Part shown: positions 23,933 to 36,259 of the stretch, in pieces
Numbering within the stretch: the first letter of the stretch is position 1
Layout: every line of letters begins with the position of its first letter
Position numbers and translations under genes: made by a program
Notes under the pieces: generated by a model
Seen by the model: only the letters and a program-made list of their open reading frames with translations
Told to the model about the DNA's origin: nothing
The model's database searches: none
DNA from: Basidiobolus meristosporus CBS 931.73
Taxonomy: Eukaryota > Basidiobolomycota > Basidiobolomycetes > Basidiobolales > Basidiobolaceae
Length of the DNA: 64,000 nt
NCBI GenBank assembly: GCA_002104905.1
Contig: MCFE01000414.1
Coordinates: 1-64,000 of the forward strand
Reading direction: 5' to 3'

Positions 23933-24782
23933 TCAACAGAAAGTGCGGCAAAATGGGGCGAAGCGATAGCCTGTCGAATTCAACACACTGGAAGAGTTGC
24001 ACTTATCAAGAGCGGGCTCATCCGATATGTGGGCCATGCTGAAGTGCTTCAAGAGGGTGGATTTCTTGCGGAAACTGTATACGCGACCGGATTCGAATTA
24101 GATGCAGAACATTGATAAGATCTTCGCAAAAAGACATTACCTCTTGCTGCAGCTAGAGAAGTGGCACTGGTATGGACGGTCTCCTGCGTGGATTCGCCGA
24201 TGGCGGCTGAGCGAGCTGCTGTCACTAAACGATTTTAAGCAGCCCTCCCATGAGCACTGGAACGGTCGCTCGCCAGAATGGGTGCGCATGTGGATGGTCA
24301 GCGAGGATTTCTGATGGCAAGGTAGCTCAGTCATTGTACGATGGATTGATGCAGGCCTGTAGCGCACCTACCTGTATAAAACTTTGACCGCAACCAGACT
24401 CGGTACAAATGAACGGCCTGAAAAACAAAGAAAGCTCAGGATCAGCTGCTGGAAAACGGAACTGCCCTGCTTGACGGCATTACCTCTCGTTTGTGTGAAT
24501 TCTGTGATGTCTTAGCAGATCCGCCCTTCTCTTGAAGGCCTTCTTGCAGCCAACCCAGAGGCACGAGTACACCCGTTCCTCCGCTGCTTGTACAGGGTTG
24601 ATCAAATCCAGAATATCCATGTGTGGGGTCGATAGACTTTGTTGGTGGTGTAGAGAGAATGTCAGAGGAAGGTAGACTCTCGGGACCAAAATGATCGCAG
24701 AGTTGCTAGTAAATGTGTGATGAATGCCGGCACCGATAGCGATGACATGCTTATAAATCGTGCTCGAACCATCTGTATTCAT
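23933..24782 (-). CDS. C2H2 zinc-finger protein with four tandem fingers
   Basis: Probable sequence-specific transcription factor. Exons 24484–24782, 24372–24417, 24141–24310 and 23933–24074 join in frame to 218 aa. Four TFIIIA-type fingers are contiguous: [12 protein letters not shown]…[17 protein letters not shown]…[17 protein letters not shown]…HRRIH and [12 protein letters not shown]…HFSMAH. The first three are followed by the usual H/G-linkers (HTNERP, HSGERP, HAGDRP). All Cys and His ligands are present. Introns cut the gene within or just after each finger, and exon 2 is only 46 nt. The start is uncertain: the ATG at 24782 opens the exon, but the residues before an in-frame ATG at 24620 look weak, giving 164 aa if that is the start; additional upstream exons are also possible. 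The target genes cannot be guessed. Confidence 0.8.
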
Positions 24783-27700
24783 CCATCCACTCCCTAAAGA
24801 ATCAAATGTCTACTTGGGTGCCACTAGTATCACCTATCCATGATGTGCCTATGGTCAATACCCCTTTTTCCGTCTTGATTGTGGTTTCAATCAGGACCGG
24901 CCTCCCTAACAGTTGATATTGGATCCCCAGATGCACGATCCGCTTTGTTTGCTGGAAACCTGATGGCGTATCATGCAAACAGAGATCCATTCCTGATGTA
25001 GATAAGCCATACAGCCAATCAGCCGCCTCGGAGGCCCCTTTGCTGTCAATCCATTGAGTTGCCCAGCATTGCTTGAGACACGATCCAAACTCTCCAAGGT
25101 TGCTGATGAAGCTAGGCGGTCTGATCTCAGGCCTTCCGAGACAGCTTGGAGCAGTAAATGGCAGAGTTTCACAGCAGAATACTCCGCCATGTGCTCGCCA
25201 ACCAGTCAAACGCCATGGGACCTCTGATTCTTGTCCGGATGAGGATTACCATGGTCCCTGCACAAGGATTCCACTGCAATATGTCCTTTGACCGTACTAT
25301 GATTGATTTAGCAGGTGCCTAGCCAAATAAAGCTACATCGAAATCCGGAGGCTCACATCAAGTGCACGCACCATTTCCATGCTACGAGCCCACCGAATAA
25401 CCACCTCACTCACTCCATTTGCCAACTGGGGACAGTGGCGGGTCAATGAAATGCTCCAAGCCTTCACTCATTGATTATAGCTAATGTCTCTGACCCCAAG
25501 ACTGGACCAACTACTTCACGGATGGTCAATTACCATCAAACAGCCGAGTCTCCTGAATGATTCCGAAGCAAGTTGGCCAACGCCCTCACATTGGGACTGT
25601 ATCCAGTAAAGGCAGTCCAAGATCTTCATGTACGGTATCGGCGATGCTCAGCCCAAATCTAGAACAAACTTACCGATGTTTGTGATGATCAGAGAGTAAC
25701 ATTGATGAAACCGGCTGTGACGGGGGTGTAAAAGGACCTGAGAAGAATGGCTGAAGCCAATGTGCCACTCCTAACGGATTTTTTATGCATGCGTGCTTGT
25801 GGAATGGAGCGAGCCTAGTCCAGGAGCCGGTTGCTACGTAGAGTCCGAGTACGCACAGCTCTACTACAATCAACCCGCATGACAACCCAGCCTCAGACCC
25901 TCGACAACATAGAACGAACCAGACATATCCAACCTGAGCCATAAGAAAGTCGGTATCAATTACCGTTGCTGACCACCCTGGTGCCCCGAGGTGGTGAGGG
26001 GATGGATTACTCTTGGGGCTGGTGCTGCCGACAAAGAGCCAAGCCGATGTGGTCGGGCCACGGCAATCATTGTCACGTGTCTGCATCAGTTTTGAGTGCA
26101 GGCCAGCTAATTTGGAGCACCTGTAACATCGGGATGGTCCTCTGATGGACACCGTAAATGTGATATAATAGCACATAGGCTGGCTGTAATTCGCGTTGGA
26201 TCTGGTGGCCACATATATTAGTGTGTCCTGAGCGTCTCTCACTCCGGCCTAGCCGAAACTTCGCTTGAGCCATTACTGGTTCCTACAACACAGGAGATGT
26301 ACCGCCTATAGCTATGTACAAGGTTTGAACTGGGCACACCATTGACCGCAATCAAGACGGGACAGCCGGAATCCAGAGACAGCAATACACTGGGCTTTGC
26401 GACCATTGAATCTGGAGCACGGACGGATTTCCTGAAGAATCAGCTGGGTGCTTTACAAGCATACCCACATATCAGACATTCAAGCTTCAAACCAGGTGCT
26501 TGCATATGGATGGCATCATCGAAATGAGCACTGCTCATCGGACATGGGCACATGGAGGATGAATCCTGATCTTCACCCATTGCTACATGAGGAGAGGATT
26601 CAGCTGGGTAGCACCTGTACTACTAGACGACATTCTGCTTGGCGATTCTATTACGCATATCGATGCAACGGATGGCCACATCCGCATATCCTTGGCTAGT
26701 ATTCTTTGCTGCTTAGTAATCGTCCGGCTAGAGGCGATTGATTCGACGTATTTGACAGACCGATATTTTACTCCCCAATTTCCAATGGAGCATGTGCGCG
26801 ACAACTTCATTTTTAACCCAACTTGAAATATTCCACTCCCAGCAACATGGTATGGAGGTAAGAATAGCCGGAACCAGCCATGAGTGATAGGAGTACTTGC
26901 TTGAATTCAACGGATCCAAATATGCTAAAGTCTTGAGCGTTTTCCGAGCCATTCATGGTCAACACATCAAGAAGCAAGTTCCATTAAACCCTTTGGGAGA
27001 ACCCATTACATGAAAGGCCAACTATATATATATATATATGCTTTAAACACATCCATCCAATCCCTGCAGGTTGACCGAAATTCCTCTTCCACCTCGTACT
27101 TGGCATGCAGCTTAGATGGATAATTAAAGCATGCCTGCGGAACTTGTCTATCGCCCAACCAAGAAGCGCGAGCATAAAGGTTATCAGCTGCTCAAAAGCA
27201 CCGAGACAAGCTTCCATGAACTATCGTTGAGTTGAGAAGAATGGTTTGCAAGTTTTTGAGTAGCATTGCGATTCGCTGAAGGGCTGGCTAAGCTTGGAAA
27301 GATATTGCACAGCACAAATCGGCCAATGCTTATTCAAGCACATAATGCAATAAATGTTGGTTTATTGGCAGTTGAGTAGGGGCGTGAAAGTTTTCTGAAA
27401 TTGTTAAGAGTGTGTTTTCGCTTGGTTTCTTAAGCAGAGGCGTTTTTTGTACTTGGTAATGCTACACAAATAATTTGTGGAAGGCCATGTCCGAAACGTG
27501 GTTAGATATATATATACGATTAGCTAGCTCGGCACCGGAATTACTCAAATTACATCGGTTGTACTTAGCCAATCACTGGAATCTTGACTATTCTACTGAG
27601 ATTTAGTTCGCATTACGGATTCTGTACACTATAGAATTAGGGAAAATTGCCAAGGACTCAATTCATGTCCAGAAGACCCCAAACTTGACACTGTTTCCTG

Positions 27701-29194
27701 ATGCTATTCTCAAGAAGGTTTATTACCACATCACCGTAGCTCCACGCAAAGTACGAATATTCATTTCTACTCCAGAAATCAGTTGGTGAAGGCCGCACTT
27801 TCACCTAAAAAGTTCAAATCGTATCCCAGAGGAAATCGTACTGTAGAGCTCACATAAATCAGGCGTAGCAGGGGTTTCTTTCCATCTCTGGATCCCGTTC
27901 TCTTACTCACATACGCTAAGCCAAGCCAGGCTCTACTGCCGATAAGGGAAGCACAGGATTGAGTGCCATGTTCCTGCATGTCTTTTGTACAATTGTAGAG
28001 TAGTGTGGCCCAAGTTTTTTCTGACCGCCAAACTACACTTCGGTATTTCTTATTCCTACGTAAAGGATATTCACCCTAGAATATCTAAAGATGGCCACTT
28101 ATATTGTTCTGCAGATATGGAGACGCTTGCCATCATCAAGGTTGAAAATGGCAAGTCCTAGGTGACAACAAAATACAAGGAGGTATGCCACTTTCAATAC
28201 TAAGCCTTAAATCCGGCAAACATTAGGTATGGTCGGTATTAATTTACTCTAAATAGATTCGCACTTCTCGAAATCAGTTTCAAAGATATCGTCGTAGCTT
28301 TATTACGTATTTCTCAGAATTGCGGCAAGTGACAGCATGTTAACGTCAAATACCGACCACAAGTTAAGAAAGTTACGTTTTTGATATTTCCGTGGTAGAA
28401 AGTAGAGTATCGGTATGGTACGGTATTCCAAGAATTGTGGCGGAAAAGTGCGATCCAGTTGATCGCCCAATAAGAGTTTTTAAATCATGGAGGTATATTT
28501 ATTAATCCGGATGCTGATCTAACTCTAGTCCATAAATAATTCCAATACAAATAAACTAGCCTTTTACAGTTGTAGACTCCCACCGCCTCCTGGTGTAGTC
28601 GATGTATCTATATATTCATCAGATTACTCCATGTATTGATCAACAAAACAATATCATTCCGTAGCCACCTCGATTTTTGATGCTGTTTACTGAGGTGGAT
28701 ATGAGCCATTACAATGGTTTACAATCTTTGGGTTGTAAAGGCCCATAAACCAGGGAAAATATACTGGCATTGCGCTGAGGCACAATCCTAATTTTGTTGA
28801 GACACACACTAAGCCAAAAGGTTCAGTAAACTTTAATTTTATTTTCCTGATCAAGTTGAATTAGTAAGTGCCAAGAGACTGGACTAATTGAAATCTGTTG
28901 GGGTGTTCATAGAAGCATAAGATAAATGAGAAATTGTATAATTGATCAGCTGATGTCTTGGCAACTGCTGAGTGGTTGGATAGATCTCAGATGACTAATC
29001 ACTTGGAAAGGTTTAGCAGATCAGCTGAGAACAAATTGACCACATCAAAATTGATCAGGTGTGACAGCTAAAAATAGATCCTGAGAAGTGATAAAATAAA
29101 CCATCACTGGGATTAGTTATGTTTGGGTTAGGAAAAATCAGTTAAGGTATTAGACTTTCTAACAGAGTAAAATAGGCTAAGTTTTAAATATTGA
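24783..29194. other. Long intergenic region without a supported gene
   Basis: About 4.4 kb. Moderate-GC open stretches at 24802–25209 and 25670–26242 (minus) and 26342–26826 (plus) show no family motifs, and neighbouring frames are equally open. They might be unrecognised upstream exons of the zinc-finger gene or decayed genes. A (TA)n microsatellite lies at 27023–27039. From about 28 kb the sequence becomes AT-rich as the copia block begins. Confidence 0.4.
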
Positions 29195-29538
29195 TGCACA
29201 ACACTTGGAGATATTGAAAGTGGTTGGGAGAACAAGTAGATTATGTGGTTTTCACTTAATGATTTATTGAATGTAAAAGTAGTATTTATACTTTTACATG
29301 TTCTTGACATTGAAGAAATGTAGAATAGGCCTAAGAAGGCCCCAAGAACATGTATGCAAAGTTTGGGGCTCTTTGGACAACTTTGAAAATTTTCATGCTC
29401 TGGGTACCTGGTTTTTGGTGATAATTTTCTAAGTAAATCCCAGTAAGGAATTTGGTCAGTATTCTCTAGGATATGAAGGTAATGATCTAAGTGACTAAGT
29501 TAGGTGAATATTTAGGTGGAAATACAAATTTTATAACA
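29195..29538 (-). repeat. 3' LTR of the copia element
   Basis: It aligns along its length with 33587–33920, including TTTAATGATT-type, GGTACCTGGT and CTAAGTGACTAAG blocks. On the minus strand it starts TGTTATAAAA, directly after the purine tract, and ends near 29195 (…TGTTGTGCA). Confidence 0.85.
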
Positions 29539-29549
29539 CTCCCACTCAG

Positions 29550-32500
29550 CTAAATGTTCATACTGACTAGTCCTAATTTTGACCTAAGATATTCACACTT
29601 GTCTCTAGCTAATGGTTTGGTAAATATGTCTGCAATCATTTCATCTGTAGGACAGTAAACCAAGCTAACTAAGTTATTCTCTATAGCTTCACATAGAAAA
29701 TGATGACTAATATCTCTGCGCTTAGTTCTAGCACAAAAAGTTGGATTTCTACCTAATTGTATACATTGTTGATTATCATAAATAACATGCTCTGCATTTT
29801 TTGACATAAGCCTAAATCTTTGAGCAGCTTCCTGAGCTATATTACCTCTTTGGTAGCTTCACAGGCTACTATGTACTCTGCCTCTGTGGTAGAAAGTTCT
29901 ACAGTTGGTTGCTTTCTTGAATTCTATGAAATTGCTCCTTTACAGTAAAGAAAGGTGTACCCTGTGGTGGATATCCTGTCTTCTAAGTTTTGTCCCCAAT
30001 CACCATCAGAGTATCCCCCAAGATCTTGTTCTGAATCTTTATAGGTGTACCTTTAGCAGATATCAGCAGCTTCTTTAGGTATCTAATAATCTGCTTAACT
30101 GCTGCAATATGATCAGATCCATAGTTCTGATTATGCAGGCTGACAACTCCCACTGAATATGAGATATCTGGATGTGTTCCAAGCATGCTATAGGTCAGAC
30201 CACCAATCATAGATTGGTAAGGAAAGTCAGGGCTTACAGATGGCACCAAGTTCACTTGATTTGGATGAGTTTTACCAAGTTAAGGTTTGTCTTCATTGGT
30301 GTAGCTGCCAATTTACAGTCTTGCATTTGGTACTTCATTAGTACATCTTGAATATACTTGTATTGGCTTAGGGCAATAATCTGGGTACTTCTGTCTATGG
30401 AGAGCTTTATCCCTTAGTAGTAACTGAGCTCTCATAGATTGGACTTCTTGAACTCTTTAGATAGGCTGGATTTAGTCTCTCTGAATGTTTCTAGATTCTT
30501 AGTGGCTATAATAAGACCATCCACATATATAGCTAATAGAACTGGATATGCTTTATCTGGCTTATAGTATATTCTATAGCAAGCATTACTTCTTTTGAAG
30601 CTCATATATTCTATATAAGAATATATCTTGCAATTCCAGGCTCTTGATAGTTGTTTGAGTGCATATGTAGATTTTTTAAACTTGCAGACCAAATGGGGGT
30701 TATCTTGGTGAGCAAACCCATCAGGTTGGCTCCTACACAGGTCCACAGCAAGTTCTCCATTCAAAAATGCAGCTTTTAAATTCATTTGGTGTATTAAAAC
30801 CTGTATTTGGCTGTAAAAGCCAATATTAATCTGAAGAAATTAAACTTGGCTACCAGTGCAAAGGTCTCAGAACAGTCAAGTCCCTTTGTTTGACAGTATT
30901 CTTTGGCTACAAGTCTTGCTTTGTATCTTTAAATTGTACAATCAGCCATGTATTTTGTCTTGAAGACCCATCTGCATCCATTTGATATCTGGTAGATTGG
31001 TAATTTGACTAAGTCCCAAGTTTGATCATCCATCAGGGCCTGATACTCCTCAATCTTTGCAGATCTCCAAGATTTTGTTTGAAGGCTATTTAGGACCTCT
31101 TTTACAGTCTGGGACTCATCAATATGGACTGAATAGGCATAGGCTGAGTTTGTACCCTCATTGATATAGTAATATGGGCTATTTCTGGTTTGGTTGGGTC
31201 TCCTGGCTTGTAATACTGCAATGATCACTTCTGGGATATTCCTGGACACTGATTCAGGCTGAATCCTGGTTGTAGAGTTCTCTAGAGTAAAGAATTATCA
31301 TTGTTTTGCTCCAACTCAACCTTGACAATTGGTCAACACAAGAACAAAATTTTGTCGTCATCTGATGTCATTTTTTGTGAAAATTTTGAATTTTAATCAA
31401 GCAACATATACCTGGACTTATTCAGCTTCTTTGCTTTAGTATTGTAGAGTCTGTATGCTCTACTCCCATTGCAGTAGCCCAAAAGTATGCATTTTACACT
31501 TTTTGGCTCAGATTTCATGTGATTCCTGGGCAGTTTCTTGGAATATGCTGGAAGCCCAGATATTTTTGGATGTTCTGCTCTTGGTCTCTGTCTATACCAT
31601 GCTTCAAATGGAGTAGAATCACAAATTATTCTGCTATAACTCCCATTTTCAAGGTATAAAGCTGTGGCAGCTGAATCTGCCCAAAAATCATAGGATACTT
31701 GTTGATCATGAATCATAGATCATACCATATCAATTATTGATCTGTTTGCACATTCTGCTACTCCATTCTGCTGGGGGGAGTATGGTTGAGTAGTGTCTTG
31801 CTTTATCCCATGAATTTTGCAGTAGTGGATGAAGAGTTTTGAGATATGTTCTCCACCATTGACAGAGCATATTATCTTGATTTTTCTTCACCAGTTTCTC
31901 CCTCCACCATAGCTTTAAGCTCCCTGAGCTTGGAAAGAGCTTCTTTGTTTCTTTCAATGAAGTAGACCCACATGTATCTTGTATGATCATCAATAAAAGT
32001 GATCAAATACCTCATCCCACCCAAAGATACATCTTGCATTGGTTCACACCAATTGGAATAAATTAGATCTATTTCTCCTTAGTTTTGATTAATCCAGAGC
32101 TCTTGAATGGTTGTCTGGCTTGTTCCCATATATGCAGGCTTCACAGTGCTCCAATTTAGCTGGGGATTGTTCTTTGCTCTGGAAATTAGCTGATATTTGA
32201 TCCTTTGGCTCAAATAATCAAAATTGGTGTGTTTAATTATCCTTTGCCAAGGTATTGGTGCTTCTTCATTTAAGCTACTTTTATTGGCTTCCAGATATTA
32301 TGAGATATAAGTCAATTTATATAGATTTTGATCTCTGATCCCCAAAGAAATATAGGCACCATTTTGTCAGTGATCCTGCATCTAGAATTGTCAAAGCTGA
32401 AACTGAGTTCTTCTGCAGTGGCTTTGCTCACAGATAGTAGGTACTTGGCTATTTCTAGTACATAGAGTACTTCTTTGAAGGTAGGTTTGTAGCTTCCTTA

Positions 32501-33241
32501 ACTGCTTCTAAGGCTTAATTGGATAGTTTGTTCTCCCACTGCATCAAGCGTTCAGTCATCACTCATGAAAACCTTCTTAATTAGAATTTCTTGATATTGG
32601 ATAAAAAGTTCTTTTTGGCATGTAAAGTGTTGAGATGCTCCAGAGTCAATGTATCACTTCTGAGAGTCCATGTTTGAGATCCTATTTACCACAGATATGA
32701 ATAGTGTATCTTCTGTTGTTGCAGCATTTCCATATTCAGGCTTCTTTTACTGATTATCTCTCTTTTTGAAGTACCAGTCTAATGTGTGTCCTTTTCTTTT
32801 GCAGTAGTTGCAAAAAGGTTACTGTTGCCTTTAAAGGGTCTTGAGTACCTTATCTGCTGGTATCATTGCCTATTAAAGCATTTTTGTCTTCATTCTTATT
32901 GGCGCTTTTCTTAATTTTTCATCCAGGAGCCTTCCCTATACTTAATTTAAGGTCAAATCTTCAGTTTGGGACTCTAGGGCTGATGTAAGGCACAGAACCC
33001 TGTCTGTCAGACTATTCAGGATGGTAACTATCAAATCCTCACTAGTAGTTGATATGCCCCCAGATTTCATCTCATCCACCAGCAGGGTAATTCTGCTAGT
33101 TAGCTTTTTCATTTCTTCTCCTGGCTGCATCTTTGTGGTAAAAGATTTTTGTCTAAGATATATTTTCTTAGCAGCTGAGCATGACTGGTAAGTGTATTTT
33201 AATGCCTTCCTGACATTGCTTGCTATTTTGCTCTTGAGCAT
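29550..33241 (-). pseudogene. Copia gag-pol polyprotein, broken by stops and frameshifts
   Basis: Minus-strand pieces in order: gag (33241–32942, UBN2-type, EEMKKLTSRITLLVDEM), a zinc-knuckle remnant near 32800 (FCNYCKRKGH, last Cys replaced by Tyr), integrase HHCC zinc-site half near 32140 (HCEACIYGNK), integrase core and C-terminal part (31993–31393, FWADSAATALYL, TPFEAWY, CILLGY), reverse transcriptase (31249–30432, EEYQALMDDQTWDL, AFLNGEL, then YVDGLII), and RNase H (30255–29550, FPYQSMIGGLTYSMLGTHPD, TKPLARDK). The catalytic YVDD box reads YVDG, and the pieces are in several frames. It cannot make a working polyprotein. Confidence 0.88.
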
Positions 33242-33498
33242 TGAATTAGCAATTTGTCTTTAGCATTAAGGCAAATGCAGTAAAAGGCACTTTGTTCTTT
33301 CTTCTGGTACCTTAAGGCTTCCTTTCCCATGTTTTTAGGAGGGCATTTTTCTCCCATGACAATATCCCAAAGGCCTCTTCCCCTAGCAGCATCATCATCT
33401 TCACCTTCCACACTTAGTAGTTAGGTCCATGCAACTTTTCAGCAGAGGGAAAAATTCTAGTAATAGCAATAGTAGTCATTACAGAGAGTGACAGCTTA

Positions 33499-33510
33499 GG
33501 GCTCATAACC
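33499..33510 (-). other. Copia primer-binding site, initiator-tRNA anticodon type
   Basis: Directly after the last LTR base (33511), the minus strand reads GGTTATGAGCCC. Its complement, GGGCTCATAACC, has the form of the anticodon stem-loop of initiator Met tRNA with the CAT anticodon. Drosophila copia is primed by a half initiator tRNA at such a site. The position and sequence fit well; use by this element is inference. Confidence 0.7.
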
Positions 33511-33920
33511 TGTTGAAAGAGTCTTGGAGATATTGGAAGTGATTGAGAGGACAAGTAGATAATGTGGTTTTTGTTATAAGAGTCATGGAGATATTGGAAG
33601 TGATTGGGAGAACAAGTAGAATATGTGGTTTTCACTTAATGATTTATTGAATGTAAAAGTGGTATTTATACTTTTACCTGGTCTTGGCATTACAAACATG
33701 TAGAATAGGTTAAGGAAGGTCCCAAGAGCATGTGTGCAAAGCTTGGGGCTGTTTGGACAACTTTGAGAATTTTCATGTTCTGGGTACCTGGTATTTTGGT
33801 GAAAATATTCTAAGTAAATCCCAACAAAGAATTTGGTCAGTATTCTCTAGGATTTGATGGTGATGATCTAAGTGACTAAGTTAGGTGAGTATTTAGGTGG
33901 AAATACAAACTTTTACAACA
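33511..33920 (-). repeat. 5' LTR of the copia element
   Basis: It runs from TGTTGTAAAAG (33920) to TTTCAACA (33511) on the minus strand. Its terminal part is duplicated: a GGAGATATTGGAAGTGATTG block appears at about 33523 and again at about 33586, so this LTR is longer than the 3' one. Confidence 0.8.
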
Positions 33921-34215
33921 GTTTTCACTTGATATTTTATTGAATGTGAAAGTAGTATTTATTCTTTTACATAGTCATGGCATAATAAACACATAGAATA
34001 GGTTGAGGAAGGTCCCAAGAACATGTGTACAGAGTTTGGGGCTGTTTGGACAACTTTGAGAACTTTCATGTTCTGGGTACCTGGTATTTTGGTGATATAT
34101 TCTAAGTAAATCCCAACAAGGAATTTGGTCAGTATTCTCTAGGATTTGAAGTTAATGATCTAAGTGACTAAGCTAGGTGAATGTTTAGGTGGAATAACAA
34201 GTTTTTACAACACTT
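33921..34215 (-). repeat. Additional LTR of the same copia family, tandem to the 5' LTR
   Basis: It repeats the LTR from the TTTTCACTT…ATTTATTGAATG block to the TTTTTACAACA end, directly adjoining 33920. It is diverged from both LTRs of the element. It probably derives from an older insertion or from LTR recombination. Confidence 0.8.
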
Positions 34216-34332
34216 GTAACATATCACAAAATTCTATGGCACTATCTTGGTCTACTGACACTATCAGGCACTATACTAAAATATTAGCCCTAAAGTAAAA
34301 CCTATACAAAGCACTTATAGTGATAGATTGTA

Positions 34333-34661
34333 CCAGTGGACCAAGAGAGTGCTATACATTTTTGTGACATGTTACCAGCCACAGGAGCTAGATTCAGAGT
34401 GCCATGGGTATTGAGTACCAGATGCATGTCTTCAGTCCTTCTGTGCTCTTACAGATCCTGCATAACATTAATCCCAAAAAAAGGTCAAAAATGGATTTTC
34501 TCCACCACAATAGGTGAAGCGGAGGAGCTGCTTTGCATGAACATGAAGAGCTACGTTTCACACTCTGTGGCCAAAATTAGGTCTGTTATGCCTCTCTGGC
34601 ACACAATGGCACTATTTGGCACTCATGGCTCAATGTGGCACTATCCAACAGAACAAGTCTA
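34333..34661 (+). repeat. Dispersed short element, copy 2
   Basis: Direct repeat of 68–400. It ends AGAACAAGTCT exactly where an LTR piece begins with AATGATTTATTGAATG. The open frame 34336–34662 is a by-product; the reading frame is not kept in copy 1. Confidence 0.6.
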
Positions 34662-34945
34662 ATGATTTATTGAATGTAAAAGTAATACTTATATTTAACA
34701 TGGTCTTGGCATAATAAACACATAGAATATGTTAAAGAAGGTCCCAAGAGCTTGTGTGCAAAGTTTATGGCTGTTTGAATAGCTTTGAGGATTTTCATGT
34801 TCTGGGTACCTGATATTTTGGTGAAAATATTCTAAGTAAATCCTGACAAGGATTTTGGATAGTATTCTCTAGGATTTGAAGATCATGATCTAAGTGACTA
34901 AGGTAGGTGAATACCTTGGTGGAATTACAAATTTTTACAACAATT
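34662..34945 (-). repeat. Partial copia-family LTR
   Basis: It matches the LTR from AATGATTTATTGAATG to TTTTTACAACA but lacks the terminal part, which is where the dispersed element abuts. The core blocks GGTACCTGATATTTTGGTG and CTAAGTGACTAAGG are kept. Confidence 0.75.
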
Positions 34946-35408
34946 CTACCAGTATCAAGCTGGCTAATGCTCAAAGCAGAGATAGACATCTAACCCATCC
35001 ATGAGCATTCTTCTTTGAAGCTATCACTGTACAGGCCATGCTCAGAGGTCTGAGGTCAGCCAGAATGCATCAAGGACTCAGCCAACTTAGTTTGTCCAGG
35101 GTGGCATATGCAGAGAGGAATTGTAGTATAAGTGTAAAGTAGCCAGCAAGATATTGTGGGCACTGTTGCAGTGGATGATATATAAACATGACTTATGTGG
35201 CAAAGCACTGGCTATAGTATTTGTAATACTCTCTATGCAGTATACATGCTTCATGGCTGAGAAGCTTGTTACAATAACCACACGGTTCTTTTTCTCTTTG
35301 CTTTAGGTGTCTAATCAAAGTGGTCTTGCCCATGGGGTAAACGGCTTGATATTCAGCAATGCAATGCTATTGCATCACATTTTTGTCAATATTTATCAGA
35401 GTATAAGG

Positions 35409-35926
35409 TTATCATGATCACATGACACCCCTGGTCTCCATTGTTCAAGCTCAATCAAGTTGGTTAAGAAATCCTAGTTCCTTCTAGAAAGTTCTACTAT
35501 CTTCTAGCAGCATCTGGAAAGCTCCAAGTCAACATTGCACAATGGAAGCTCCCCTTTGGAACTTATGTAGCGCAACACCATATATGGTAATTACATGTCA
35601 CATGACCTAGTCACATGATTAGATAACCCCTGGCATATCCCCATGTGATATTCTAGTCTGTTCTTTATTATACTTCAGTCTCAGCACACTTACTGTGCCT
35701 CACCCCAGAACCACATCAGTATTAGCCAATATCTCTTGGCATCCATGTTGCCAAAAAGTATATATAGTTCTATCCCCCCTTATGTATTCCTCAGTCTGAT
35801 AAACACAGATCTTGAATAAACAGCCTTGCCTTGGAAATTTGCCTTGCCTTGTTGATCCACACCCAAGTTCTTTCTTGGTCCTACCTTGCCTAGCTCTACT
35901 CTCCTGCCTTGTGTCTATTCATAACA
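35409..35926 (-). repeat. Solo LTR (second family) flanked by a 4-bp duplication
   Basis: The homologous region at about 5480–5520 reads straight through, giving an empty site. Here 518 bp lie between AAGG (35405–35408) and AAGG (35927–35930). On the minus strand it begins TGTTATGAATAG and ends ATGATAA. In plus orientation it contains a TATATATAG and an AATAAA. A decayed relative in the other orientation lies at 735–1160. No internal coding region is present. Confidence 0.75.
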
Positions 35927-36259
35927 AAGGTAGTCTTGTATATTAGACATCACACCTACATGAATGTAAGATTTAACAACTACCCACCATAGTTAGTATT
36001 ATCAATAAAGTTGCGGTACTGTATACACATGTATACTTACTACCTTGGCTTGACTCACTTCCCATTATATGCCACCAAAAAGTAAAGTAAAGTCCTTGGG
36101 CTCCCAACCAAAGCCCATTGCAGACAGTGACAGAAGAACACTTGGACAATAGCTTGCTTTGACATTCAGTGCAACAAGCAGATTCACATCAAAATTGTTG
36201 ACAGCATTCTGTCCCAAGAAACTAATGCCAACTCCTCAGGCTTTCAGCTAAGTAAGCAA

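Larger units (their letters stand above)
29195..33920 (-). mobile_element. Decayed Ty1/copia LTR retrotransposon
   Basis: A 4.7-kb element on the minus strand in the order LTR, gag, integrase, reverse transcriptase, RNase H, LTR, which is the copia order. The LTRs are 33511–33920 and 29195–29538, both starting TGTT; the upstream one ends CAACA. A primer-binding site abuts the 5' LTR (33499–33510), and a purine-rich tract (GAGTGGGAG) sits just before the 3' LTR (29540–29548). The LTRs have clearly diverged in sequence and length, so the insertion is old. No target-site duplication is visible; the right side abuts another LTR of the same family. Confidence 0.88.

Noticed and set aside
24802..25209. 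135-codon open frame on the minus strand upstream of the zinc-finger gene
   Set aside because: It has no recognised motif, and a second frame in the same stretch is equally open. It might hold an upstream exon, but no splice path to the finger exons could be supported.
25670..26242. 190-codon open frame on the minus strand
   Set aside because: The amino-acid composition is random-looking, with no motif and no splice structure. It lies in a region of moderate GC where long chance frames are expected.
27023..27039. (TA)n run
   Set aside because: A simple microsatellite of ordinary length, with no evidence of regulatory meaning.
34336..34662. 108-codon open frame on the plus strand
   Set aside because: It covers a dispersed repeat. 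In the homologous copy at 68–400 the frame is broken, so it is not a conserved protein.
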